Shown: positions 25,381 through 34,974 of the stretch, piece by piece
Numbering within the stretch: position 1 is the stretch's first letter
How the letters are laid out: each line of letters starts with the position of its first letter
Assembly: GCF_018141425.1 (NCBI RefSeq)
Contig: NZ_CP058561.1
Location: 4,030,001 to 4,094,000 of the forward strand
Direction: 5' to 3'
From: Vallitalea guaymasensis
GTDB taxonomy: Bacteria; Bacillota; Clostridia; Lachnospirales; Vallitaleaceae
Length of the DNA stretch: 64,000 nt
Made by a program: the position numbers and the translations under genes
The notes under the pieces: model-generated
Seen by the model: the letters and a program-made list of their open reading frames with translations, nothing else
Database searches by the model: none
Told to the model about the DNA's origin: nothing

Positions 25381-27891
25381 ATGATGGAAGAACATTATGA
25401 AATGCGTAAGAATGATAAAGTTACTGTTGGACGTTTCTTTAGTTTTAAAACTTTACTGCAAGATGATAATAGGATTGATATGTCAAGGTCTTATGGAGCT
25501 GAAAGGTTAAGTGAAAAGTTTCTTTCAGCAGGTTATAGTTGTAAACTTATGTCAGGCATGGGAATGTCGGGAAGATTGAGCACAATTGATTTTGATATCC
25601 CTAAGTCATACAGTAATAATGTGTTAGTATTCTTTAGTTTATTTGCCAATGAAATACCCACTAGTAATAATTTTGTAGTAGGTATCGAATTTGATGGACA
25701 ACCTGCATTAATTGAATGGGTGGATTTGATTGAATGTAATAAATGGCTGAATCAAAAATCAGCTAGTTTCCCTATTCCAACAGGGGCAAAAAAAGCTAGG
25801 ATTTTTCTAGAATTACCTCCAGTATATAGGGCAAGTAACAGTGCATATATTGATAATGTTGGTATTTATTTTGATGAACCTTATGTAGACAAACCCAAAC
25901 AATATGCCATATTCTCAGACACTGATGGAGCAATAACTGCTCATAACATAGAAAATGGGGAAGAAGAGTGGACATTTGAAACAGATAATGGATTTTTGAC
26001 AGCAAAACCAGTAGTAGTTGATGATGTTGTTTATTTTGGTGATGGAAATACTACATGTTGTTTATATGCCCTTTATACTAATTCAGGAATAGTCAAATGG
26101 AAATATGAAATGGAAGGCAGTATAGATGCCACTCCTGAAGTATTTGATTCAAAAGTATATATATCCACATCAAAAGGATTTTTATATGCGATAGATAAGG
26201 AAACAGGCAAAAAAATTGAACGTTATGATATCTTACATCTACAACCTGGTAAGGATATGAAAATATATTCTAATGTTCTCTCAGACAATATTATCTATCT
26301 AACAAGTGACAAAGGTTTTTATGCCTTTGATATTGCAACAAAGGTGGTTATTTCAAGTTTTGACTTGGATTATCCAGTTAAAGGTGTTCCAGCAATACTT
26401 AATTATGTTGCATACTATGGAGATGTTAAAGGTTCAGTCTATGCTATGGATATAATAAATAACCAATGTCGCTGGAGAAAAACTTTTAATATGCCTATCC
26501 ATTCATCACCACTGATATCCGGCAACTATCTTATAGTTGGGTGTGATAACGGCTCACTTTATGTCTTAGACTTAAAAGATGGTGAAGTGCAAAGTGAATG
26601 CTCTATAGAAGGGCATCCAGTAAGAAGTTATACCCTTGCCAGTAACCAATTATTTGTAACCTTTAACAATATTGATGCAGACATCTACGCATTTGATATA
26701 AGATATGATATGCCTTCATCTATGCTAGAAGAAGATATGACTAATTATACAAATATTGATATCAAAACAATAGATGGAACCAATCCATTTAGATTTACTT
26801 GGAAATACAATATCACTAATGGTGTAGAAAGAGATCCTATGATTATAGGTAATCGGGTTTGTTTTGCGGCTAGTGATGGATTTTGCTACTGTCTAGATAA
26901 AGATGATGGAAGTGTCATATGGAAGGACATTGTTACAACACCCAATTTTACAAGTCCAGTACTGGTTCCATTAAATAAGCACCTATGTGTATCACGTCGA
27001 TATGACCAATATTGTTATCTTATGTCTCATAATTCCTTTGCCTACTTTCTAGATGGGTGGTGGATTGGAAATCAAGAGTTTACGTTGACAGAACAACTTA
27101 ATTATGGAGTGAGAGGGTTGATGCTTGATATATACAAAGAAAAGATAAATGGTGTTGATCAGATTGTAATGTATCATGGTACAAAATGGTCTAGTTACAG
27201 CTGGTTATTTCTTGATGATGCAATGAAGGAAATTGGCATATGGTTAAAGAATAATCCTACAGAAGTTGTAACTATTCAATTTGAGAATAGAGTATTTGAC
27301 CCTAAGTTGGTTCAAAAGGCTTTTGATGATGGGGGAGTATCAGATATGATATTCTATGCAGATAGAGTGAACACAGGAGAATCTGGTTACTCGTGGGAAC
27401 CAGTACTAAAAAAAGGCTGGCCAAGTATAGGATGGATGGTTGAAAATGATAAACGTCTTGTTGTTTTTGCTGAAAAAAAAGGTGATGGACTTCCATATGT
27501 CTGGGATTATACTGTAGAAACTAAATATGGTGAAGACAGTCTTAAGGGTAATTATGATGAAAGAGATGAATCTGATAGTATTCCACTAAGCAAGAATCGT
27601 TCTCTATATACAGTAAACAATTTCCCTACAATCTGGTACTTGAATATTCTCAAGCTGCGTACATATAAATCTATTAATGGATTTAACACACTTATAGCAA
27701 GATGTAATACATGTAAATTCAATCCTAGATTCTTTGAAGATGAAAAATTAGGATGGGAGCATCATTTACCAAACTTTTTAGCTGTGGATTTTGTAACACG
27801 TGGGGCAGATGGAGGACCACTTAGAGCAGTAGAGGAAATAAATAAATATTGGGAAGAAAAAATCAAAAAACAGGAGGAATATTATGTCTAG
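25381..27891 (+). CDS. Beta-propeller (PQQ-like repeat) protein with C-terminal PI-PLC-like domain
   Basis: 836-aa two-part protein. Residues about 1-165 form a galactose-binding-like lead domain. About 170-530 are PQQ-type propeller repeats with motifs such as SDTDGAITAHNIENG, YALYTNSGIVKWKYE and VYAMDIINNQCRWRK. From about 540 comes a PI-PLC X-type domain with LMSHNSF (His550), RGLMLDIY and MYHGTKWSS (His599), the usual catalytic pair spacing. No signal peptide or membrane segment is visible, so export is not shown. AAGGAGG ends 3 nt before ATG 25381; the overlapping ATG 25384 is equally possible. It overlaps a VWA gene by 8 nt. Activity on phosphoinositides is not proven by these motifs. 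Confidence 0.8.
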   Translation: MMEEHYEMRKNDKVTVGRFFSFKTLLQDDNRIDMSRSYGAERLSEKFLSAGYSCKLMSGMGMSGRLSTIDFDIPKSYSNNVLVFFSLFANEIPTSNNFVVGIEFDGQPALIEWVDLIECNKWLNQKSASFPIPTGAKKARIFLELPPVYRASNSAYIDNVGIYFDEPYVDKPKQYAIFSDTDGAITAHNIENGEEEWTFETDNGFLTAKPVVVDDVVYFGDGNTTCCLYALYTNSGIVKWKYEMEGSIDATPEVFDSKVYISTSKGFLYAIDKETGKKIERYDILHLQPGKDMKIYSNVLSDNIIYLTSDKGFYAFDIATKVVISSFDLDYPVKGVPAILNYVAYYGDVKGSVYAMDIINNQCRWRKTFNMPIHSSPLISGNYLIVGCDNGSLYVLDLKDGEVQSECSIEGHPVRSYTLASNQLFVTFNNIDADIYAFDIRYDMPSSMLEEDMTNYTNIDIKTIDGTNPFRFTWKYNITNGVERDPMIIGNRVCFAASDGFCYCLDKDDGSVIWKDIVTTPNFTSPVLVPLNKHLCVSRRYDQYCYLMSHNSFAYFLDGWWIGNQEFTLTEQLNYGVRGLMLDIYKEKINGVDQIVMYHGTKWSSYSWLFLDDAMKEIGIWLKNNPTEVVTIQFENRVFDPKLVQKAFDDGGVSDMIFYADRVNTGESGYSWEPVLKKGWPSIGWMVENDKRLVVFAEKKGDGLPYVWDYTVETKYGEDSLKGNYDERDESDSIPLSKNRSLYTVNNFPTIWYLNILKLRTYKSINGFNTLIARCNTCKFNPRFFEDEKLGWEHHLPNFLAVDFVTRGADGGPLRAVEEINKYWEEKIKKQEEYYV

Positions 27892-29212
27892 TGTAAGTAT
27901 AGCGTCACTTATTGATCAGTCATATACCATGAAGAGTTTTAACTATCTTGAACCTGCCAAGACAGATGCTGCAACATTTATTACAATTATGAAAGAAGCA
28001 GATCAAATTGGAGTTGTAGCTTTTTCCACAAGGAGTAGAATATTATACCCATTAACAACTATACAATCAGACCATAAAACAATATATGATGCCATAAATG
28101 AAATAAAAAAGATACAACCAATTAATATGACTAACATAAAAGAAGCTATATCTCAAGGGCATGACATACTTAACAATGCAGGCAACCCTAACAGAGCTAT
28201 GATACTTCTATCAGATGGTATCTGGAATGAAGGAGGAGATCCACTTATAGGATTACCCACAGATATCCCTATCTATACAATTGCTTTAGGAGATAGGGGA
28301 CAATGTAATTTTTTACAGGAAGTAGCAAGGAGAACTTATGGACAGTACCATTTCAGCCCTGATGCATTTGAACTTGCTGAGATATATAATCAGATAGCAG
28401 ATGATGCAAGTGTAGCTACAATAGCAATAAATCAAAAACAACTAATAGATTCATACAGATTTACAACACTGCCCTTATATGTTCCAGGAGGTTCTGACCA
28501 TGTAAGCCTTGCAGTAAACTGGCTTGATGAATCAGTTACCTATACAACAGGTACACCTGGAGAAAATCAAGTCAATATATTATTAAGAGACCCTGATGGA
28601 CAAAAAATAGTAATGCCTCCAACTTTTATGGGAAATGGCTTTGTCACATTCCATCTTCATGATCCAAAACCAGGTCAATGGACTACAGGGTGCTGGTGTG
28701 GAAATATGCGTCAAAATATTTTTAGAGCTACTGTGGGAGCTTTTGAACCTAATAGTACTATCAAGCTTAACTGTAAATTGGCGGAAACAAAAATGAATTG
28801 TGGAGACTGCCTAGATATAAAAACTGCATTGGAAAGCAGTAAAGATGAGATTGGTAATGTAATAATTAAAACAACTTTGGAGTCACCAGTTAATTCAAAA
28901 GATTATGTTCTTGAAAAATATGAAGATGAAATATTGAATACTGAACCAGATGAAGAACTCATGAAAAAGGGTATTAATGAGATAGATGCAAAACTTAACA
29001 CGCTACACAAGAAATTATTACCTAATGTTAATATATTTGCACGTAGACAAAGTCCAGTACATGCTAAATACTCACAAGATGGTGTGGAACATGAACCAAT
29101 TAAATTAGATGTACCTGGTAACCATACTATTAGAGTTGATGTAGAGGGAACTATATTAAGGAGTAATACAAAATTTACAAGAACAAGAAGATTGAGTGTT
29201 AATGTGAAGTAA
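27884..29212 (+). CDS. VWA-domain protein
   Basis: 442-aa protein with a von Willebrand A domain over the first 190 residues. The metal site is nearly standard: DQSYT near residue 12 in place of DxSxS, Thr in NMTNI, and Asp in LLSDGIW. The rest is predicted beta-rich and lacks membrane segments. AGGAGG precedes the ATG, which overlaps the propeller/PI-PLC stop, so the two proteins are probably made together and may bind each other. The very short N-terminus before the metal motif is unusual. Function unknown. Confidence 0.8.
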   Translation: MSSVSIASLIDQSYTMKSFNYLEPAKTDAATFITIMKEADQIGVVAFSTRSRILYPLTTIQSDHKTIYDAINEIKKIQPINMTNIKEAISQGHDILNNAGNPNRAMILLSDGIWNEGGDPLIGLPTDIPIYTIALGDRGQCNFLQEVARRTYGQYHFSPDAFELAEIYNQIADDASVATIAINQKQLIDSYRFTTLPLYVPGGSDHVSLAVNWLDESVTYTTGTPGENQVNILLRDPDGQKIVMPPTFMGNGFVTFHLHDPKPGQWTTGCWCGNMRQNIFRATVGAFEPNSTIKLNCKLAETKMNCGDCLDIKTALESSKDEIGNVIIKTTLESPVNSKDYVLEKYEDEILNTEPDEELMKKGINEIDAKLNTLHKKLLPNVNIFARRQSPVHAKYSQDGVEHEPIKLDVPGNHTIRVDVEGTILRSNTKFTRTRRLSVNVK

Positions 29213-29228
29213 AAACATGTAATATAAA

Positions 29229-29295
29229 GGGGACTGTCAGATAATACATTTTTGAGTGGTGTAAATGTGATAAAATGTATTATGGACAGCCCCCC
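29229..29295. terminator. Long hairpin between convergent genes
   Basis: GGGGACTGTC...ATAATACATTTT pairs with AAAATGTATTAT..GACAGCCCC over about 22 positions with small mismatches. It is related in sequence to the hairpin at 25126-25183. Confidence 0.7.
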
Positions 29296-29330
29296 ATTTT
29301 ATATATTTAATTAAGTAACAGCATATATTA

Positions 29331-30458
29331 TTACTGTAGTTTTCTGAATCCAGTATCATTAGAAAAACTCATTATGCCATATAGAAATAAAACGTCTGTT
29401 ATATTATTTTCTTCTATGTACTTATCTATATCACTATTAAAGTATCTTAAATCAATCATGCAAACTTTACCAAATTGATTCATAATTAATGGAACGAAGC
29501 AATTAGCATAGGAGTCTTTTATTACAAGTAAATTCTTGGTATTCTTTTCTTCGTTGACAATCTTTAATTCTCCATGATTTCCGCCGAAAAAAACTTGATA
29601 TTGGTCTTTTTCATCTATTTTGTCATACTTGAAAACACTATTACTGGTAGTTTTGGAGAAATTATAATAAACTTTATAGGGATTTTGCTGTTTATTCTTG
29701 AATAAACCAATATCATCATAGATACCATTTAAAAGGACTTTTGAATAAAGAGTTCCTCTAAATGATGTAGCAGCATTCTCTATATCCCAAGCTTCATAAG
29801 GTTTATAGTCTGTCCCAGTGCTTTTACAATAATCAACATATGCATAGTAAGCTCCAAGGCTTGTCCAATGATGGTCTGTTTTATAGTATATATATTCATT
29901 GCTGTGACTACTTAGGGTCCCCGTAATATCAATATAATTACTTGAAGTAATCTTATCCCCTATATCATCAATTACTTTCTGTTGGTCGAATTGAGGTGCA
30001 TTCCAGGGTAGTTTATTTTCCAATATCAATCCAGAAGTTGGTACAACCATTAAGTCTATATTTAGATGCTCATATTCCTCTGAAAAAGAATTGATGATTG
30101 CAATATTTTCATCTAATTGTGTATAGTTGAAATCTTTGTCCAAGTGTTTCTCTATAAGGTAGTTGTCTTTTCCTAAATAAACACCATTGATATCTTTTCT
30201 AGGAAGTAATTGTTCTATGTTTGATTTTGCAACAATCCATTTTTCTCTCATAATGAACTGGTCATCTATGTATTTTTCAATATCCTTGGCATATTTCCCT
30301 GAGACTAATTTCTCTATGGAAAACTTTGGACTGTTACTTAAATACCTATTTTCGTTCTCCGAGAATTTTTTGTCAGGGGTAATTATATTAGCAATCATTA
30401 TCCCAAAGATTATTATTATAAAAATAATTCCTAGTATAGCATTATGTATTGATTTCAC
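29331..30458 (-). CDS. DHHW (AlgJ/AlgX-like) protein of polymer acetylation
   Basis: 375-aa membrane-anchored protein with one N-terminal helix (about residues 8-25) and an extracellular SGNH-like acyltransferase/esterase domain. The motif YYKTDHHWTSLGAYYAY contains the DHHW signature, and GGNHGE and LVIKDSYANCF supply other expected blocks. Such proteins pass acetyl groups from an MBOAT membrane enzyme to extracellular polysaccharide. The MBOAT gene lies 12 nt upstream in the same direction. Confidence 0.88.
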   Translation of the reverse strand: MKSIHNAILGIIFIIIIFGIMIANIITPDKKFSENENRYLSNSPKFSIEKLVSGKYAKDIEKYIDDQFIMREKWIVAKSNIEQLLPRKDINGVYLGKDNYLIEKHLDKDFNYTQLDENIAIINSFSEEYEHLNIDLMVVPTSGLILENKLPWNAPQFDQQKVIDDIGDKITSSNYIDITGTLSSHSNEYIYYKTDHHWTSLGAYYAYVDYCKSTGTDYKPYEAWDIENAATSFRGTLYSKVLLNGIYDDIGLFKNKQQNPYKVYYNFSKTTSNSVFKYDKIDEKDQYQVFFGGNHGELKIVNEEKNTKNLLVIKDSYANCFVPLIMNQFGKVCMIDLRYFNSDIDKYIEENNITDVLFLYGIMSFSNDTGFRKLQ

Positions 30459-30470
30459 TTAAATCCCTCC

Positions 30471-31877
30471 CTAAAATCTAAAATATAAGAATGGATTATA
30501 TGATGCACCTATTAAAAAGCAGATAGATACTATGAATATAGTTATATAGCATATATTTTTAACGGTATATATTAATCCTTCATGTCTAAAATTCATTAAC
30601 TTGGTATTAATGATAGTTTGCAATCTAGTTGATGCTACAATACATATGATAATCAAAAATATGTTGGTACAAAACAAGTAGATGGTCTGTTTATCTATTA
30701 GGGGTACATTACCAAGTCCAAACATGGTCTGCAAATATATTTTTAACTTTGAAGTATCATCAATGGCAAAGATAACCCAGCTAACAACTACTAAAAATAG
30801 AGTGTAGAAATGCTGTACAAAATCAGGTAACCTCTTAAGCCATTTGAGGAAAACCAGCTTTTCTAGAATTAGCAAAATACCAAAGTACATTCCCCAAAAA
30901 ACAAAATTCCAGTTAGCTCCATGCCATAGACCAGTTAATGCCCAGACAATCAGCATATTGATAATTAGTTTTTTCTTTCCTTCTCTACTTCCGCCTAGGG
31001 GAATGTAGACATACTCTTTGAACCAAGTTCCAAGAGAGATATGCCATCTTCTCCAAAATTCAGTTATGCTTTTAGAGATATAAGGCAGATTGAAGTTCTC
31101 TAAGAAATCAAATCCGAACATTTTACCAAGTCCAATAGCCATATCCGAATAACCAGAGAAATCAAAATATATTTGCAGACTGAAACAGATTGCCCCCAAC
31201 CATGCAGAAGCAATAGTTAAATCAGAATTTGATATCTGTTCCCATAGCATACCGATATTATTGGCTAATAACACTTTTTTACCCATACCTATTATAAAAC
31301 GCTGTACACCTTCAGAGAACTTATTAATACTGCTGACTCTATTTTTTAATTGTTCAGCTATTGTTTTGTATCTTACTATCGGTCCAGCTACTAGTTGTGG
31401 GAACAATGAAACAAAGGTTCCAAAGTCAATAATATTCCTCTGAGCTTTGACTTCACCACGGTAAACGTCTATTGTATAGGACATTGTTTGAAATGTATAA
31501 AAGGATATACCAATAGGAAGCTTAAGATCTAATGGTGTTATGTTTAGTGTTGTCAATTGATTGATGTTGCTTATTAAAAAATTACTGTATTTAAAGAAAA
31601 ACAGTATGGCTAGATTTCCCACAATGGAGATAATCAAGACAAGTTTAGCCTTATTATATTTCTTTTGGGATTTGAATTTTTCAATAGATAGACCATTCAT
31701 ATAATCAAAAACAGTTGAAAAAAGCATTATACTAACATATACTGGTTCTCCCCAAGCATAAAAAACCAAGCTCGCAAGAAACAAGCTTGTATTTTTTAAC
31801 TTACTTGGACTGATATAATATACAGCTAAAATACATGGCAAAAACAAAAATATGAAAATTGGTGTGCTAAAAATCAT
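30471..31877 (-). CDS. MBOAT-family membrane O-acyltransferase (AlgI/DltB-like)
   Basis: Polytopic enzyme, 468 aa, about eleven helices. It shows FDFSGYSDMAIGLGKMFGF, FWRRWHISLGTWFKEYVYIPLGG and the catalytic histidine in TGLWHGANWNFVFWG. Length and motifs are those of AlgI-like O-acetylases. With the DHHW partner it should acetylate a surface glycan; dltA/dltC are absent, so D-alanylation is unlikely. Confidence 0.92.
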   Translation of the reverse strand: MIFSTPIFIFLFLPCILAVYYISPSKLKNTSLFLASLVFYAWGEPVYVSIMLFSTVFDYMNGLSIEKFKSQKKYNKAKLVLIISIVGNLAILFFFKYSNFLISNINQLTTLNITPLDLKLPIGISFYTFQTMSYTIDVYRGEVKAQRNIIDFGTFVSLFPQLVAGPIVRYKTIAEQLKNRVSSINKFSEGVQRFIIGMGKKVLLANNIGMLWEQISNSDLTIASAWLGAICFSLQIYFDFSGYSDMAIGLGKMFGFDFLENFNLPYISKSITEFWRRWHISLGTWFKEYVYIPLGGSREGKKKLIINMLIVWALTGLWHGANWNFVFWGMYFGILLILEKLVFLKWLKRLPDFVQHFYTLFLVVVSWVIFAIDDTSKLKIYLQTMFGLGNVPLIDKQTIYLFCTNIFLIIICIVASTRLQTIINTKLMNFRHEGLIYTVKNICYITIFIVSICFLIGASYNPFLYFRF

Positions 31878-31943
31878 GAGAAAATACCTCCGTTATTTTC
31901 GGGTCGCAGGGTAGGAAGTTGCATGTATTATGTTAAAGAATAA

Positions 31944-32405
31944 TTAGTCAGTATATGTTCCTATTATATCTTCTGCTGTGTTATCATTAGCAACACAAAC
32001 GATGACATATTTACCAACTTTTTTAACTACAGCATTATCAAGTTTTTCCATTTCTTCTGGCACATAACTTTCAAAAGCTTGTTTTTGAGCATCAATTCTT
32101 TCCCCGGCTGCTTTGTAAGCATTATCTGCTTCCGTTTCATCTTTTAATTCAAACACTGCAACTTCTTCAGCTGTTGCTCCACTGCTTACATATACTTCAG
32201 AGGATACTGCATAATCTATCTGATATATTGACTCAATGCTGTTGCCTTCAATCTTAGTTAAGTCATCTTGAAATTCTATCTTACTGGTTAAATCTCCTGC
32301 TAAAGCACTAATATCGATTGTTATATCTTTATCTTTGCCTCCACATCCAACGAGTGTGAATAATCCAATAGTCATAGTTAGTAAAATGCAAATAAATCTT
32401 TTCAT
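31944..32405 (-). CDS. DUF4358-like lipoprotein
   Basis: 153-aa lipoprotein with lipobox LVGCGG (Cys21) and a single small domain carrying VYVSSGATAEEVAVFELKDE, AYKAAGERIDAQKQAFESY and VKKVGKYVIVCVAND. The pattern fits DUF4358 proteins, often encoded beside MBOAT/DHHW genes in Clostridia. The biochemical role is not known. It has its own AGGAG and lies 66 nt upstream of the MBOAT gene in the same transcription direction. Confidence 0.8.
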   Translation of the reverse strand: MKRFICILLTMTIGLFTLVGCGGKDKDITIDISALAGDLTSKIEFQDDLTKIEGNSIESIYQIDYAVSSEVYVSSGATAEEVAVFELKDETEADNAYKAAGERIDAQKQAFESYVPEEMEKLDNAVVKKVGKYVIVCVANDNTAEDIIGTYTD

Positions 32406-32439
32406 AATCTTTTTCTCCTTAGTTATCTTAATTAATATT

Positions 32440-33432
32440 TTATTTAATAGTATGTGTTTTTAGATAGTCAAGCCATTTTTGACAATATGACTTTTTCAAA
32501 TGTATTCCATCAACTGCTGCTTCTTTTGGTAAACAACCATTTTCATTTGTCATTGCTTCTGCAACATTTACATAATATACTCCATTATCTCTTGCCATCT
32601 CAAGAATACGAGAGTTATATTGATTAATCTTCGAATTTTTTATGTAACTATGAGTAGAGGATACTCTATGGCTCACAGGTAAAATCGATTGTATGTATAT
32701 GATTGCATCAGGATGAGATTCTCTGATTGAATCTATAATCTTTTCGTATTTCTCTATGAAGATATCATTAGAGATCCATCCAGTTTCATTAATACCCAAC
32801 ATAATGTATACTTTACCAAAATCAGTATTTTTTAGTGCTTCCATGACAGGTATTTTTTTACCATCTTTTTTAATTACTTCACTTGTAAAAACAGTATCTA
32901 CCATTAGTCCTTTATATGTATATGATAAAGCCTTAGAAGAAGGAGGGGAATATAGCATAAATCCTTCTGTACGAGAATCACCTATAAACACAGCATCATC
33001 AAAATAGCTTTCTTCAACGGGTTCACCTAAGGGAACTTGTTTGGTATAATCATAATCATCTGTAACAGTTTCATCAATTTTCTCATGGGATTCAGAATTA
33101 TTATCATTCTCATCTGAATCAGAATTGGTATTTAATTTTGTTTCTGGTTGCGCTGGTTCAACAGGTTTTTCTTCTTTTGGTTTTTGATCTTCGTCCTTAA
33201 ACAAATATTCAATGGATTCTTGGTTTGTCTCTGGGTTTTTATCATTGAGGTCAGTGCTCGGGTTGGTTGTTGCTGAGGCGTCTAAATCATGTGACTTTTT
33301 GTAATGACCTTCTTGACATTTGACGCTTAGTGTCAAGCTAATCAATATTACAAGAAGCAACATTCTTCGAATTCTTTTTCTTCTTTTTTTTCTAATGTAG
33401 TTCATGCGTGTAGCTCTTGAATAATTGTTCAT
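32440..33432 (-). CDS. Membrane-anchored SGNH/GDSL hydrolase
   Basis: 330-aa protein with a basic N-terminus and membrane segment (about residues 24-37), a Ser/Asn/Asp/Glu-rich linker to about 145, and a SGNH domain. The catalytic Ser lies in VFIGDSRTEGF, the Asn block in MLGINETGW, and the Asp-His pair in AAVDGIHLKK. Probably a surface esterase that removes or edits acyl groups placed by the MBOAT/DHHW system downstream. Start 33432 is chosen because GAAAGGGG lies right upstream; an in-frame start 17 codons earlier is poor. Confidence 0.87.
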   Translation of the reverse strand: MNNYSRATRMNYIRKKRRKRIRRMLLLVILISLTLSVKCQEGHYKKSHDLDASATTNPSTDLNDKNPETNQESIEYLFKDEDQKPKEEKPVEPAQPETKLNTNSDSDENDNNSESHEKIDETVTDDYDYTKQVPLGEPVEESYFDDAVFIGDSRTEGFMLYSPPSSKALSYTYKGLMVDTVFTSEVIKKDGKKIPVMEALKNTDFGKVYIMLGINETGWISNDIFIEKYEKIIDSIRESHPDAIIYIQSILPVSHRVSSTHSYIKNSKINQYNSRILEMARDNGVYYVNVAEAMTNENGCLPKEAAVDGIHLKKSYCQKWLDYLKTHTIK

Positions 33433-33948
33433 GTTTTCCCCTTTCTTTGGCATTATTATTTTATACTTATCCCTCGCTGGCATAGTATTTTTTACTATAA
33501 TACTTTTATACTATGTTAGCTTTCATATATAAGACTATTCAACAAAGCAAAAAGTTTTAATAACTTATATTTTTTTACAATAAACGATCTAGTAATTGTT
33601 GGAAATATCATTTAAGAATGTAGATGCATAAAATTAAGATTGAGTCATATTTGAGTTTATAGAACTTTTTTCTTGCTTTTATTACATAAATCATTAAAAT
33701 CTTATATTGCTTCGTAAAAATCAAAAAAACATATTAAGAATGTAGTGATTGTCATTATGAGACGATTTCTTATTATGATACACTCTAGTATTATATAGCA
33801 TAAATAAGGTTAATATGTTAAATTATAGTTATAATTGTATTAAATAATAATTACTAAAAGTGTAACAATATCTTAATGATTTTGTCCTATTGACTAGGGA
33901 CCTTAAAAATCAAGATTTTTAGTGGAATTTGGGGTGAAAAGAAAGGTT
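33433..33948. other. Intergenic region between divergent genes
   Basis: About 515 nt with no credible gene. It contains two copies of TTAAGAATGTAG (near 33612 and 33735) and a small AAAATC/GATTTT hairpin near 33905-33920. Presumably it holds the acylation-cluster promoter. Confidence 0.4.
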
Positions 33949-33977
33949 TTGACATATTATGGGATAGAGGATAAAAT
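33949..33977 (+). promoter_or_regulatory. Promoter for the 197-aa lipoprotein
   Basis: TTGACA (33949-33954) and TAAAAT (33972-33977) with a 17-nt spacer, about 45 nt before the ATG. Confidence 0.65.
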
Positions 33978-34021
33978 AATAGGGCTGTAGAGTCAAAGTA
34001 TGTAGAAAGGAATGATATTAG

Positions 34022-34615
34022 ATGAAAAAAATAAATGCAGTAGGAACATTCATAATGATGATGGCACTTGTTATTATATTAGCAGCTTGTAGTAAAGATA
34101 ATCAAGATACTGGTAAAGATAAGATTGATGAACTTGAATCAAAAAACGAAAAAGTGGAATTGATTGAAGAGTTCACTGAGATGTTGAAAAATAATCAAAA
34201 CAGAACTGTTATGTTCGGTGAATTTGTTGATACTACTCATTATGTTTATGCTGTTACAGATCAATTGGATAAAGAAATAGAAAAAATAATGATTGTAGGT
34301 ATTGATGAAAATGGTGACAAAGTTGATATGAAATATGAGGGAAGAGATTTTGAAGATGATGGTGATTTATCACCTATTCCTAAAATCAGTAAGATTTTTA
34401 TTAATCAACTGAAAGATAATGAAAATCCTAATGTTGTTGTATTTAGAGAGGATAAACAGTATATCAAAGCTCAGTTGTTAGAAGTTGATACTGAGAAAAA
34501 AGCGATAAATTATATTGGTAGTTGTATGAAAGATAAAAAAACTGAAGAATACACAGGAGATGAAACTTATAAATATGTAATGGATTTTTCAGAGGCTGAT
34601 TATTGTAGTGAATAA
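34022..34615 (+). CDS. Lipoprotein of unknown function
   Basis: 197-aa product with signal peptide and lipobox ILAACSK (Cys22), then a charged helical stretch rich in Lys and Glu and a compact domain with several beta segments. No family recognised. AAGGAATG precedes the ATG, with a good promoter upstream and a strong hairpin downstream, so it is a complete single-gene unit. Confidence 0.75.
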   Translation: MKKINAVGTFIMMMALVIILAACSKDNQDTGKDKIDELESKNEKVELIEEFTEMLKNNQNRTVMFGEFVDTTHYVYAVTDQLDKEIEKIMIVGIDENGDKVDMKYEGRDFEDDGDLSPIPKISKIFINQLKDNENPNVVVFREDKQYIKAQLLEVDTEKKAINYIGSCMKDKKTEEYTGDETYKYVMDFSEADYCSE

Positions 34616-34626
34616 AGATTATTATA

Positions 34627-34680
34627 AGAGTGTTGTGCTAGCTAGAAATATAAAATTAGCTAGTATGACACTCTTTTTTT
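34627..34680 (+). terminator. Hairpin terminator
   Basis: 18-nt arms AGAGTGT...TAGCTA and its near-complement (34627-34644 with 34657-34674), followed by seven T. Confidence 0.85.
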
Positions 34681-34974
34681 ATTATAATAATTTTTAATAA
34701 TTAATTTATGAGATTTAGATTATAATGGAATAAAAATATTTTGAAAAATAACTAATATTTGTTATATGGCTTATATAATAAATTAAAATTCTATATGAGT
34801 TTATAAAAAAAATTATACTAACAATAAAAAAAAGATAATATAATTTATTGGTATTATGTTATAATATATATTGCTAATTAAGTACTAATAATTATACCTA
34901 TTTTATTATTAAAGGAGGTGTGGATTTACAAATTTTGTTAAACTAATTTAAATAAGAAAGTTGAGGTAATTAAT
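34681..34974. other. AT-rich leader with an orphan Shine-Dalgarno-like block
   Basis: No gene. AAAGGAGG at 34911-34918 is a near-ideal ribosome site but has no good start behind it; only an 8-codon GTG frame overlaps it. The real gene starts 57 nt later with its own weaker site. It may be an mRNA-protecting ribosome stop of the STAB-SD kind or the trace of a lost small gene. Confidence 0.35.

Noticed and set aside
29331-33432. Teichoic-acid D-alanylation (dlt) operon
   Set aside because: Only the MBOAT gene resembles DltB; no DltA ligase, DltC carrier or DltD is present. The DHHW and SGNH neighbours fit polysaccharide acetylation.
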